Source: Daldinia sp. FL1419 (taxonomy: Eukaryota; Ascomycota; Sordariomycetes; Xylariales; Hypoxylaceae). Taken from it: a stretch of 64,000 nucleotides of DNA. Below, piece after piece: positions 1 to 10,073 of the stretch. The position numbers and the translations under genes are program-made. Under the pieces are notes generated by a model. That model was not told the DNA's origin, did not search any database, and was given only the letters and a program-made list of their open reading frames with translations. Every line of letters begins with the position of its first letter. Positions within the stretch are counted from its first letter, which is position 1. The stretch lies in assembly GCA_025201765.1 (NCBI GenBank), contig MU623460.1, positions 1-64,000 of the forward strand, given 5' to 3'.

Positions 1-95
1 TTTTTTTTTGTTTTTTTTTTCTTTGGTGTGTGGGGGTCCGCCTATTCTTTTCTTGTTTTTTTTTTTTTTTTCATCAAAATTTAAAAAAAAATGAT

Positions 96-140
<45 letters not shown>

Positions 141-963
141 CTTGCTGCCCTGTAACCCTCTGAATTCCAACGGGCCACTAATCTCTCCTCCCACAAACCC
201 TCCAAGTTCGGATTCGATTACTGTTACTCCTTACCACGAGGCTAAGGTAAGATAAGGATATCGTGTTTTCAATTTGCCGGAGATTTGATCCTGCTTGTGA
301 TACCGTCCCCCACATCGATTCGTGGGGATGCTTATCAAGTGACAGGTTAATAATGCGGCAACGAAGCTGGAAAGTTACGGTTACGTTCGTGTCTTGACTC
401 AGCTGTGGAATAGAGACGACGAGACTTTGTGAATGGTTCATAGTGGTTTTATTCCGTTTCGCCTTACGAGGCGTATCTCTCAGCTATCGATGGAAACCGA
501 AGAACTAAATACTCTGAAATGACCGGACTTCTCTTGGAACAGCAAGTAGCATGCATATATTCCTGATGCTTCATGCATCAATAATGCACTTTGCATTTTG
601 TAGCTTGCAGAGATTGACCTGTCACTTGCTTTCAACGGGGTCAGCCTCCGAATTAAGCAGCGTCCTTCTGCTGTTGGCTTTTGCGTGCATGGCCAGAAGC
701 AGGACCGGGGACCTCCCCACGCTGCTTTTCGCCATCTTATCGTGTGGAATGATAGGTAGGCCACTTCACCTAGGATCCGGGGGCTACTCGTGGGCGTCGG
801 TCTAGGTCCGGTCTAGATTTATTTGCTTGTCCTTTTTATATGCTGCCCTCCCGTGCATTAGACCACACCGAAATCTGCCGCTGTGGTGCTACGTGGTGAC
901 AGCGGATATTCTTTACGTACTCTTTATGCTCTCTCGTAGTAGTAGTAATGCCGATTGTTCAAC
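1..963. other. Low-complexity edge and upstream region
   Basis: The first ~137 bases are long T runs followed by an A-rich block and a near-pure A run (about 100-137). From 138 to 963 the sequence is ordinary, with no reading frame that has family resemblance or clean splice structure. The right part should hold the promoter and 5' leader of the potassium transporter. An ATG at 948 opens a 16-codon frame that overlaps the transporter start and stops at 996-998; it could act as an upstream ORF. Confidence 0.5.
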
Positions 964-3702
964 ATGGCAGCATCCAAGATCACAATTGTCGCGGATGACG
1001 ACGTGTCTAATAAACCCACCCCGGATCTCGGTGGTGTTTACCGCACACGCAGTTTGTCGCAGTCCCGCGGCCCTGGGAGACGTCGGACTGCTTCTCGGGC
1101 GTCGCATGAGAGGCGTAGCGAGCATCTTGATGTCGAGGATGAAGACGACTGGCTTCGGGATGACGGCCGGAAGAAACAAGTCTTCAAGGGAACTGCGTTA
1201 CTCTGGTATTGTGACCGGATTCGTTATGAACCTCGTCGATTCGGAATGTTGGCGGCTAACTTCCGACCTGAAGGCTGTCGTATCAGTCCATCGGCGTCAT
1301 TTACGGTGATATAGGAACGAGGTAGAACTCCATCCCTTATGCCACATATTGTGTGCTTCGGATTGCTAAAATGTCCAGCACAGTCCCCTATACGTGTTCT
1401 CGAGTACTTTCACCTCTCAGCCTGACTACAACGATCTCCTCCAAGTTCTCTCGGTGGTACTCTGGTCCTTGACCATCATGGTTACGCTCAAATATGTGTT
1501 AATCGTGTTACGTGCGGATAATCAGGGGGAAGGGGGCACGTTTAGCTGCTACTCGTTACTTACGCGATATGTAAGTCGTGGCGGTAACACGAATGCCGCC
1601 TCTGTTGTTAACATAACCAGGCCAATATAACGGATCGTGACCCGCGAGAGGCGCGCCTCGTGAAGATGGAGCGCCACGAGACAGACGACATGCGCCCCAG
1701 TAATCGAACGCTACGCTCGGCTATCGAGAAGAATACGTTCCTGCGCGGCTTGCTGAAGACCGTTGGCGTCTTGGCTGTTTCTATGGTCATCGCCGACGGT
1801 GTCCTTACGCCTGCGCAGTCCGTGCTTGGTGCCATCCAGGGCCTTTCGGTGGTAAGTCCGAATATCAGCAGCTCTACCATTGTCGGGACGTCATGCGGTA
1901 TACTCGTTGTGCTCTTCCTCATCCAGCCCCTTGGAACTACTAAGCTAGCCAGCACGTTTGCCCCTATCGTGATCCTGTGGCTTGGATTCAACGCAGGTTT
2001 TGGTATTTACAATTTGGTTATGTACGACCACTCGGTGCTAAAAGCCTTCTCTCCTTACTTCGCGATTCATTTTTTCGTGGAAAAGAAGACTGCTGCTTGG
2101 AAAATGCTTGGCGGTATCTTATTGGCCTTCACTGGCGTCGAGGCGCTCTTTGCGGATCTAGGGGCTTTCAGCATGAGAGCCATTCAGATAAGTTGGCTCT
2201 CTTGGTGCTATCCTTGCCTCCTTTTGGCGTACGTCGGCCAGGCTGCGTATATCAGCGTCCATCCCGATGCATATACAAACCCGTTTTATAACGCTGTGCC
2301 GCCGGGCATGTTATATCCCAGCTTGATCGTTGCCGTGCTGGCGGCCATTGTCGCTTCGCAGGCTATGATCACAGCCGTTTTTCAGGTAAATGAGTCTAGC
2401 CGGATGCACGAAGGGACATGATACTAATTGCTCTTTCTGACAGCTTATCAGCCAGTTAATGAAGCTATCTTACTGTCCACAAGTGAAGGTCGTTCATACA
2501 TCGAAGACGTTCCATGGACAACTTTACGTGCCTTTCGTCAATTGGATCTTGATGTGCGGAGCTATTCTTGTCACTTGCGTGTACTCGAACACGACCCGTC
2601 TCGGAAATGCATATGGGTAAGTGTCCAAGGCTTCGATCCCTACTAAGATTATCCTTCTTATAGATGCTAACACATCACTAGCGTTTGTGTCATGTTCGTC
2701 ACCTTCTTCGATACGTCTATGGTGACCCTTGCTTGCTTAATCGTGTGGGGATTGCCTCCCTATCTTGTCTTCGTGCCGTGGCTTTTCTTCGCCACGGTTG
2801 ACGGATTGTATCTCTCTTCCGCCTTAACGAAAGTCCCGGACGGTGCTTGGTTTACGATAACCATTTCCGGGATTCTTACGTGCATTTTCCTTCTGTGGCG
2901 TTTCGGCAAGGAAAACCAATGGCGCGCCGAAGCGGAAGATAGATTTCGCCCTGCGCAGCTCGTGCACCGGGTAGATTCGACTCCTAATAGTGATCTTGTC
3001 CTTGGGCCTCGTTGGGGAAGTGGTGCTGTTAGTCGGATTAGAGGGTTTGGTATATTTTTCGATAAAACGGGCGTCCTGACGCCGACGGTCTTCACGCAAT
3101 TTGTTAGTAAATTTGGCACTGTGCCAGACGCTATGATCTTTTTCCATTTGCACCCCGCAGAGACACCGACCGTCCCGTCCAACGAGCGTTATTCCATTTC
3201 TCGTATTGTCGCTATCCCGGGCTGCTACAGGCTAGTGGTCCGTAGTGGGTTCATGGATGAAGTTATCACGCCTGATCTCGCGGCGTTAATATATGAGCAA
3301 GTACGCAACTTTGTTATCGGCCAGGTTAGCGGTGTCGAGAACAGCCCACCATCAGCGCAGATAGAAGTCATAGAAGACCAGGTGCCAAGTGAGGTCAATG
3401 CCGTGTCGTCTGGAAGGGATCTCGAAGCAAGTGGCCAAGGAGAAAGAAATAAGGCAGTGCGCGCACTCGCAGACGACGCGGCAAAGGAGGAACTCGGCAG
3501 GCTCGACCGGGCCTTCGCTACTAAGATCATGTATGTGATCGGCAAGGAACAAATGCGCATCAAAGACCATCCGGCGTCGATTTTCCGGCGTATAATATTG
3601 ACGACGTTTCTATGGATTAGAGATAATACGCGCGCCAAGATTGCGAATCTTAGGCTCGCCATGGATCGAGTCGTTGAGGTAGGCTTCGTCAAAGAGATAT
3701 AA
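964..3702 (+). CDS. hak1: HAK/KUP-family potassium uptake transporter
   Basis: Predicted plasma-membrane high-affinity K+ uptake transporter, 811 aa. Exons I place: 964-1205, 1274-1321, 1384-1570, 1621-2385, 2444-2616, 2682-3702; all joins keep frame and use GT-AG introns of 50-68 nt. Family signatures appear only after splicing: the first membrane segment ends in GDIGTSPLYV across introns 1-2, followed by GEGGTF and VIADGVLTPAQSV. The N-terminal ~80 residues are hydrophilic with an acidic then basic patch (DEDD...GRKKQVFKG); the membrane part runs to about residue 535 and a hydrophilic C-terminal domain of roughly 275 aa follows, as is normal in fungal HAK proteins. The start at 964 is the first ATG in frame with KKQVFKG; an overlapping upstream ORF begins at 948. 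It looks complete and is probably not part of the neighbouring metabolite locus. Confidence 0.92.
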
Positions 3703-3826
3703 CACGAGACGCCACGGCATACGGTAGAGGATAGGCTAGGATACTAGAGGGAGCAATGTGGTCTATATGTAAAGCAACAATGGACGAGTTGGATTTAAAT
3801 ACCTAGGTTAGACAATGTAGGACTAC

Positions 3827-4837
3827 CTACACGACGCTATTTTCTACCTGTCCTGGCCCTAGTGGGGGTGCTACACTATCATATACGAGATATAGAAATT
3901 CTTTTCCAATGCTAGGATTCTCGAGTTTCTCTTTCTCCAAGCTTCTAACGTAGATGTCCCAAGCATTCCACCACCAACTATGGGTTATCCCATCTCGTCC
4001 CATATGGCCAGCGATACCATCTTCTCCAATGCGCTTAGCCCAAGGCTTATCCACGATATAATGTAAACAGACGACTTCTTCATCACGCCAGATATCTGTA
4101 TGCCAATACTTCATAGTCTTTAAAGCATTGAACTGCCATCCCAATGCTTTCCACCTCCCAGCAAAGAAGTGACCTAGAAAATCTTGGTCTGGGAATAGGA
4201 AACTAGATAGTAAAGGCGTCGTATTGAAAAAGTCCATCATAGAATCCCATTGGACCTTCGAAGGTCGAAATAAAAGCATGCCGCTGTTCATGAGGTGATG
4301 TGTTCTCTTGCCCCCCTTTTCCGGTTGCGTGGGTCTGGAAAGCGCCGACTGATGGGACTGCGATGTATACGCGCAGTTTTCCGGGCACCAGTCGTCCAAA
4401 GCCCAGGGGTCATGATCTCGGTTACATATACAGGCGGGATTCGCCCCTAGCCAGTTCTCTTCTAATAAGCTTAACTTATCGAATACGGCATCCATATTGC
4501 GGAAAATCGCCATGTCGGCGTCAAGGTAGCAGATTGCATCGTATTCAACAAGTTCGAACACGCGGAGCTTCGTCCAGGTATCTTCGAAGCGTTCAGCGAT
4601 TAAGTCTATCCCGATGTTCCCGGGTGGAAATAGGTGGAGACATTGACGAAGGATTAGATTGCCGCGCAACGATTCAACGTTTAGGACGGCGATTGCGTCG
4701 AGGCAGAGGTTCGGCGTATATAAAACAACGAGGGGGTACGACGCCCCGTGTCGCTTGAGGGTGTCGGATAGGATCAGAACGCCAGCTAGATAACTCTTGC
4801 GAGTGATCAAAGTTACATAAGCATACCGATTGGACAT
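3827..4837 (-). CDS. GT8-family glycosyltransferase (glycogenin/galactinol-synthase-like)
   Basis: Single-exon gene for a 336-aa retaining glycosyltransferase of family GT8. An N-terminal YVTLITRKSYLAG nucleotide-sugar strand is followed by the metal-binding DxD motif in CYLDADMAIF near residue 103, then HLMNSGMLLFRPS and DQDFLGHFF, and a late His in CLHYIVDKPWAK that is a typical manganese ligand. No signal peptide or membrane segment is evident, so it is probably cytosolic. The family uses UDP-sugars; donor and acceptor cannot be read from sequence. It is divergently transcribed from the cyclase at 5904 across a 1.07-kb gap. Fungal mycosporines occur as glucosides, so a tailoring role is plausible, but a role in general carbohydrate metabolism is equally possible. 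Confidence 0.85.
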   Translation of the reverse strand: MSNRYAYVTLITRKSYLAGVLILSDTLKRHGASYPLVVLYTPNLCLDAIAVLNVESLRGNLILRQCLHLFPPGNIGIDLIAERFEDTWTKLRVFELVEYDAICYLDADMAIFRNMDAVFDKLSLLEENWLGANPACICNRDHDPWALDDWCPENCAYTSQSHQSALSRPTQPEKGGKRTHHLMNSGMLLFRPSKVQWDSMMDFFNTTPLLSSFLFPDQDFLGHFFAGRWKALGWQFNALKTMKYWHTDIWRDEEVVCLHYIVDKPWAKRIGEDGIAGHMGRDGITHSWWWNAWDIYVRSLEKEKLENPSIGKEFLYLVYDSVAPPLGPGQVENSVV

Positions 4838-5903
4838 GGCTGAGGTTATTCATAATACATTTCGATAGGTCCGTGGCAGTGAACTGAGTTGGGACTCCCA
4901 AGGTGGATAATATATACGGAACGGTATTTTGAATTTAATCTACACATCACTAGGTTACCCCTTACTATACTCCAGCATACGATATTCGTATATTTATTAA
5001 AGTTCCTAAGTGCCGGTACCCTTCAGAGACGTCGTGCGAAATGACTGCCGATTCCGCATAGGGCGGGTGAGCTGTAAGGATATATAGAACAAATGGAATT
5101 GAATGGACAGAATAATACATCTTATGTAGGTAGGTATGTACGTGACGGGTGATTTGGCTGTGAAAAACATATATTCTTCCCCCCTACGCGCCCCGTTTAA
5201 TCATGAGGTCATTAAGTTCATTTTCGTAGCAAAACGGGAGAAGTGAATTAAGGTGTAAGGTGTGCTAAATATATTGGCATGATTCGGATGAAAAACTTAA
5301 TTGTAGTAGAGATTTAAACGGTTAAGAGTTTTATTGGTATTTCTCTGTGCAAGAATCTATGATCCCGTTATTGTGTCGGCGCCGAGACCCAATCTAGTGT
5401 CTGTAGTACCAGATCCCAGAAATAGGATCGCTACGTCCATCCGATCTCATAACGATCGTAAGAAACTCAATCCTATACCACCCTGAAATCTAGCATGATC
5501 TACTCACTAGCCTCTAGTGTGAGATCCCTTCATCTTTAAACCGCCTAGCCTCAGATTCGGTTGCGTATAGCCTCGTATAGCCCAGGGATTATAAGATTTA
5601 ATTTTCTTGGAATGGTGATGTTACCTAGAATACTGCAAAAACGGCTTCGTAGAGATCCAAGAATGAACATGTCACGAATGACGAAAACGAGGGTCCAAAG
5701 TACAAGACATACTATTAAGGGTCTCGGGGAAGAAGTAATGACGAATTAATCACTCAGTATGACAGTTGTTGGCAGAAGGACTTCTGATACTTTAACCGCG
5801 ATGCCTCTTACTTGACCAATTGTAACCCTGGAATTCTGTGTCTTGAGGCTTGCATCGCTCACGGTGCTCATGACACTCTATATCGAATACTGCTATTTTC
5901 AGG
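4838..5903. promoter_or_regulatory. Intergenic spacer between divergent GT8 and cyclase genes
   Basis: AT-rich 1.07-kb spacer with no convincing coding frame. It must contain the promoters of both flanking, divergently read genes. A TATGTAGGTAGGTATGTA-type repeat of the dispersed intergenic motif lies near 5126-5143. No recognised operator could be assigned. Confidence 0.4.
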
Positions 5904-7581
5904 ATGTCTGATTTTAAAGCTACCGTCGAAGAAACCGCACGTGGTTTCCATGTTGAAGGATATGAGAAGATCGAATATGACTTCTCGTTTGTTGATGGAA
6001 TTTTCGACGTTGAAAACCGGAACCTTGCGGAATGCTATCTGAAATGGGGAAGAGTGCTAGCCGTCATGGACAGGCAGGTCTATGCTATATACGGTCCCAA
6101 GATTGAGGAGTATTTCGGTCACTACGACATCAAGCTGAAGGTGCACCAGACATCGATAGGCGAAACAGCCAAGACCATGAGCACATTCCTCGGAATCGTC
6201 GATGAGATGAACGAATTCGGTATTATTCGAAAGGTAAGTTTAGATAACGATCGCTAAGTAGAAAAGGACTTACGTGCTCATCATTTCAGGAGCCTGTTTT
6301 GATAGTTGGCGGTGGTCTATCCACCGACGTGGGTGGTTTCGCCTGTGCTGCGTATCGTCGTAATACCCCTTTTATACGAGTACCGACAACCCTGATCGGC
6401 TTAGTGTGAGCTTGTCCCCCCTATAACATCTCAACTACATAAAGGAGTGACTGACGATTGCTGATCAAGGGACGCTGCGGTTTCTATCAAGGTCGCGATC
6501 AACCACGGCAAATTGAAAAATCGTCTCGGAGCATACCACGCGCCCATCATCACATTCCTTGATTGGAACTTTTTGCGAACTCTCCCTTCAGCGCAGATAC
6601 GAAATGGCTTCGCTGAACTCATCAAGATTTCGTCTTGCTCCCACCTTCAGGTATTTGATTTACTGCACAAATTCTGTGAACAGCTAATCGACACGAAATT
6701 TGGCCGTGTGGATGGTTCAATGCCCAAAATTCGTAAGGCGGCTGATGTGGTATGCTTGACCGTACCAAGGAAAAAGAAGAGAAACTTACGAAGACGTAGA
6801 TTACCTACGAGAGTATCTACGAAATGCTCAAACTTGAATCCCCTAACCTTCATGAGATCCGTCTCGACCGAGTGATAGCATATGGCCACACGTAAGTATG
6901 TCACATATAACTTTGATACAATTGAGAACTCAGACAAGCATCAATAGGTGGTCTCCATTGCATGAGCTCATCCCTGAGATCCCTTTGCGCCACGGCCATG
7001 CAATCTCGATCGACATGGCTTTTTCTGCTACACTAGCCAATCGACGCAGGCTTCTCTCGGACAAAGAGCATCACCGGCTATTGGCGTTATTCTCGAGAGC
7101 CGGGCTATCGATTGACCATCCCCAGTTCGATAACGAAGTCATTGAGAAGGGGACTGCTGCTATCCTAAAGACGCGCGATGGCTTACTGCGCCTTGCTGTA
7201 CCAAGCCCTCTTGGGTCATGCACTTTTATAAACGAAGTATCCGTACAAGAACTCAAACACGCGTTGGCAGCGCATAAGGCTATTGCGAAAACATATCCCC
7301 GACAAGGACTTGGAATCGAGACATACGTAGACGGCAGCGACACTGGATACGTCGACTTCGAGACGGAAAGTCTGAACATTGAGAGAGCTGCAGAACAAGC
7401 TAGAGGTAAGTCTGTTTTCATGTGTAAGTGTTATTATCGTCGGACTTTATTGATCCCAAGAGTTATAGTAGCGTCTAAGAAGGCTATCGTGAAGGATGCA
7501 GGCGAGACAAACGGACATATCAAGAGCAAGGGTGGTCTACGTGGATCTGATGCCCCTAGCGGTATCAAAGCTCAGGCATAG
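5904..7581 (+). CDS. Sedoheptulose 7-phosphate cyclase (DDGS/EEVS type)
   Basis: Dehydroquinate-synthase-fold sugar-phosphate cyclase, about 462 aa. Exons: 5904-6233, 6290-6405, 6470-6749, 6800-6891, 6948-7405, 7469-7581. The NAD-site glycine run VGGGLSTDVGG follows residue 110, then VPTTLIGLVDAAVS and NHGKLKNRLGAYHAP. The three expected metal ligands are present: Glu in NGFAELIK (~198), His in AYGHTW (~272) and His in RHGHA (~290). The long C-terminal part with TRDGLLRLAVPSPLG and GIETYVDG is typical of sugar-phosphate cyclases rather than of 3-dehydroquinate synthase. Such enzymes turn sedoheptulose 7-phosphate into demethyl-4-deoxygadusol (DDGS) or 2-epi-5-epi-valiolone (EEVS). Fungal context and the ATP-grasp neighbour favour DDGS. 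The last intron is 63 nt with no in-frame stop, so a retained form 21 aa longer is possible. The segment after the catalytic Glu (KISSCSHLQVF) differs from my expectation for the family. Confidence 0.9.
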
Positions 7582-8066
7582 ATTTGCCGGGTTTGATGCG
7601 GTACGAATACCAAGTACGAATAAGTAAGTTGCTTGAATATAATAACCCAGCTATGCCATGGAAGCTTTGCGGTTTAGCATTATGAACAGATATTCGTCCA
7701 TGGAAAGTAATAAATAGTAATAAATCCCTGCACTGCATCAAATGTTAGTGGGCAATATTATTCTTTGGTCGTACTGACGACTTTCAATTTCTGGTGCGCT
7801 TGTACATATCACGTACTAAGTTAATGACGAAAAATAAATTATACTTAGAGCAAGATCAACATGGTTTTTGCGCGCATATTTAATTACTGATACTTTGACT
7901 CTCAAAGGTCTTTTATTATGATTGAATGACGACGTGCCAAGAACCGAAGCCAGGATAGGCCAACATGGCTCTCAATATCTCGTCGGTATTGCTTCTCGCT
8001 TCAATTTCTAGAGACTCGGCTGAGAGCCTTAGCAACTCAGTCCTTTCTTGCTGATTGAGAATCAAG
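7582..8066. other. Intergenic spacer, cyclase to ATP-grasp gene
   Basis: 485 bases between two co-oriented genes. I see no coding frame here; in particular there is no room for the O-methyltransferase that usually follows the cyclase in mycosporine clusters. Confidence 0.5.
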
Positions 8067-9608
8067 ATGATTCGTACGTCGAGATACAGGGACATTGCAC
8101 GTTGTTTCGGCTTAATTATACTTAGCTTAATATTATTACCCCTTTCGATTTCAATTGTGAGTTTGTGCCTTGTGAGTCGGGCATTCTACGATGAGTTTCA
8201 TCAGCGGTCAAAGAACAGGCTTCGGGAAGAATTCTCTGAGGAGACGGTATTGATCACCGGCGTGGGAATGGCGAAAGGCTTGACTTTAGCTCGGGCATTC
8301 TACATGTCGGGACACCGCGTTATCGGTGCGGACAATGAAGGACCCCTTATTCCGTGTCCTGGTCGTTACTCACGAAGCCTTTCTGGTTTTTATGGTCTAC
8401 CGAAATCGAAAGCGAAAATCTCCGGTGAGACTTATAATAGTCGGCTCATTGATGTTATCAGAATAGAAGACGTCAAGATATGGGTTTCTTGCTCTGGTGT
8501 CGCCAATGCCATACAGGATGCCCAAGCGATGGAGGCTATAGAGCGGAATACGTCGTGTAAATGCATTCAATTTGATCCCCAAATCACTTCCACACTACAC
8601 GAGAAAGGCTTATTTATGGAAGAGTGCGAAAATTTAGGGCTCTCGATACCAGAAACACATCGAGTTGAGTCCAAGTACGATGCCTTTCGGATCCTCTCAA
8701 TTTGTGCAACGTTAAATCCCAAAAGGAAATACATCTTAAAACCGGTTGGAATGGATGACCTCCACCGCGGCAGGATGACTATATTGCCCCTCGACTCGGA
8801 GGGGGAGACGAAGAGTTATATTTCACAGTTACCCATATCCGACTTAAACCCCTGGATCTTGCAACAGTACATCCCCGGAGGCAGAGAGTACTGCACTCAC
8901 GCCTTGATTATTAGAGGGGCCGTGAGATGCTTTGTAGCATGCCCAAGCTCCGATTTCCTTATGCACTACGAGCTTTTGCAAGACTCTTCCCTGTGGAAAG
9001 CAATGCTAGCATTCACCGTCGAGTTCGTTCAGCGATCGCCAAGACCGGAAGCTATAACAGGTCATCTCAGCTTTGATTTTATGACGAGCGAAGAAGACGT
9101 CAATCATGATGGGTTTAGGAGACATATTTACGCCATTGAGTGCAATCCCCGTGCACATACCGCAGTGGTCTTATTCGGGCAGCGGGGTCCGGAAGCCCAC
9201 GCGATGGTACAGGCTTACCTTTCTCTTACACGGGGTGATCAGGAAATTATTGCTCCAGATCCAAATTCTAAGTCGAAGTTGCTCTCTGATATAGAAGAAC
9301 CGATAGTTACGCCGTCGTTAGACGTACAACCACGATATTGGATAGGGCATGATCTGGTGTCGCTTTTCCTCCGTCCGATATTTCAGCGGTGTACTAGATC
9401 AGATACTTCGAAACACGCCGTATCAAGAATTCTTGAATTTATTTCTCATTTATTATTATGGAAGGAGGGGACCTTTGAAGTTTGGGATCCGCTGCCAGCA
9501 TTAATTCTTAATCACGTTTATTGGCCGATGACGATTCTCTCGGCTTGGTGGCGCGGGAATTCTTGGAGTAGGATTAATGTTAGCACAACAAAAATGTTCG
9601 CTTGCTAG
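8067..9608 (+). CDS. Membrane-anchored ATP-grasp ligase, MysC-like
   Basis: Single-exon gene, 513 aa from the first ATG in frame. Residues ~13-40 form one hydrophobic helix (FGLIILSLILLPLSISIVSL), predicting anchoring to a membrane with the catalytic part outside the helix. A pre-ATP-grasp fold with VLITGVGMAKGLTLARAF follows at ~58, then the ATP-grasp core: YILKPVGMDDLHRGRM (ATP-binding lysine), WILQQYIPGGREYCTH, HLSFDF and the metal-binding YAIECNPRAHTA. In mycosporine biosynthesis the MysC-type ATP-grasp enzyme activates 4-deoxygadusol and couples an amino acid to the ring. Being directly downstream of the cyclase and on the same strand strongly supports that pathway. The C-terminal ~150 residues, with a further hydrophobic stretch (LPALILNHVYWPMTILSAWW), are not assigned. 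Amine substrate is unknown. Confidence 0.86.
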   Translation: MIRTSRYRDIARCFGLIILSLILLPLSISIVSLCLVSRAFYDEFHQRSKNRLREEFSEETVLITGVGMAKGLTLARAFYMSGHRVIGADNEGPLIPCPGRYSRSLSGFYGLPKSKAKISGETYNSRLIDVIRIEDVKIWVSCSGVANAIQDAQAMEAIERNTSCKCIQFDPQITSTLHEKGLFMEECENLGLSIPETHRVESKYDAFRILSICATLNPKRKYILKPVGMDDLHRGRMTILPLDSEGETKSYISQLPISDLNPWILQQYIPGGREYCTHALIIRGAVRCFVACPSSDFLMHYELLQDSSLWKAMLAFTVEFVQRSPRPEAITGHLSFDFMTSEEDVNHDGFRRHIYAIECNPRAHTAVVLFGQRGPEAHAMVQAYLSLTRGDQEIIAPDPNSKSKLLSDIEEPIVTPSLDVQPRYWIGHDLVSLFLRPIFQRCTRSDTSKHAVSRILEFISHLLLWKEGTFEVWDPLPALILNHVYWPMTILSAWWRGNSWSRINVSTTKMFAC

Positions 9609-10073
9609 AAAACAGTATATTAATATCTATCTCATGGTTATAAATACCACTATGTATCTAATATAGCTTTCGATACGTGTTTCAACCATTACATTCGATC
9701 TTTCTCCTAGCATAGTTCTTGGTAATTAGATGAATACGAGGTAAGAATATCGACTTACCGGCTCGCTGCGAATATGAAATGATGTGTATATGACCTTGTA
9801 AGATCATATACACATTTGGATACCGTAATACATAAGTCATCTAGGTTACGTATATGTTACTCATTAACCTAGAGTGCTATTTAGTTTTCGTGAGGTCATT
9901 GACTTTCTTAGGTTTGACCCCCTATTCAATACTGACGGGACAGCCTTACGATAAAATCGCCAACGACAATTTATCAACAGGTTAGTCAATCTTTTATTTT
10001 CGTTATACATTTCATCACCGTATCAATCTAGTACTTCCATCCCCTGGTCCTACCTCTTAGATACCTGCCCGCC
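9609..10073. other. Intergenic spacer, ATP-grasp to NRPS-like gene
   Basis: AT-rich 465-bp spacer. It contains an imperfect inverted repeat around 9785-9815 (ATGTGTATATGACCTT / AAGATCATATACACAT) that could form a hairpin, for example at the 3' end of the ATP-grasp transcript. No coding frame is supported. Confidence 0.4.

Noticed and set aside
178..900. Several 80-95-codon frames on both strands
   Set aside because: No family motif, start in random context and overlap each other; region is likely promoter/leader.
827..1309. 160-codon frame overlapping transporter exon 1
   Set aside because: Wrong frame for the HAK protein, whose exons are supported by motif continuity.
9785..9815. Inverted repeat as a possible transposon end
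   Set aside because: Single short hairpin with no target duplication or transposase; described only as a possible 3'-end hairpin.
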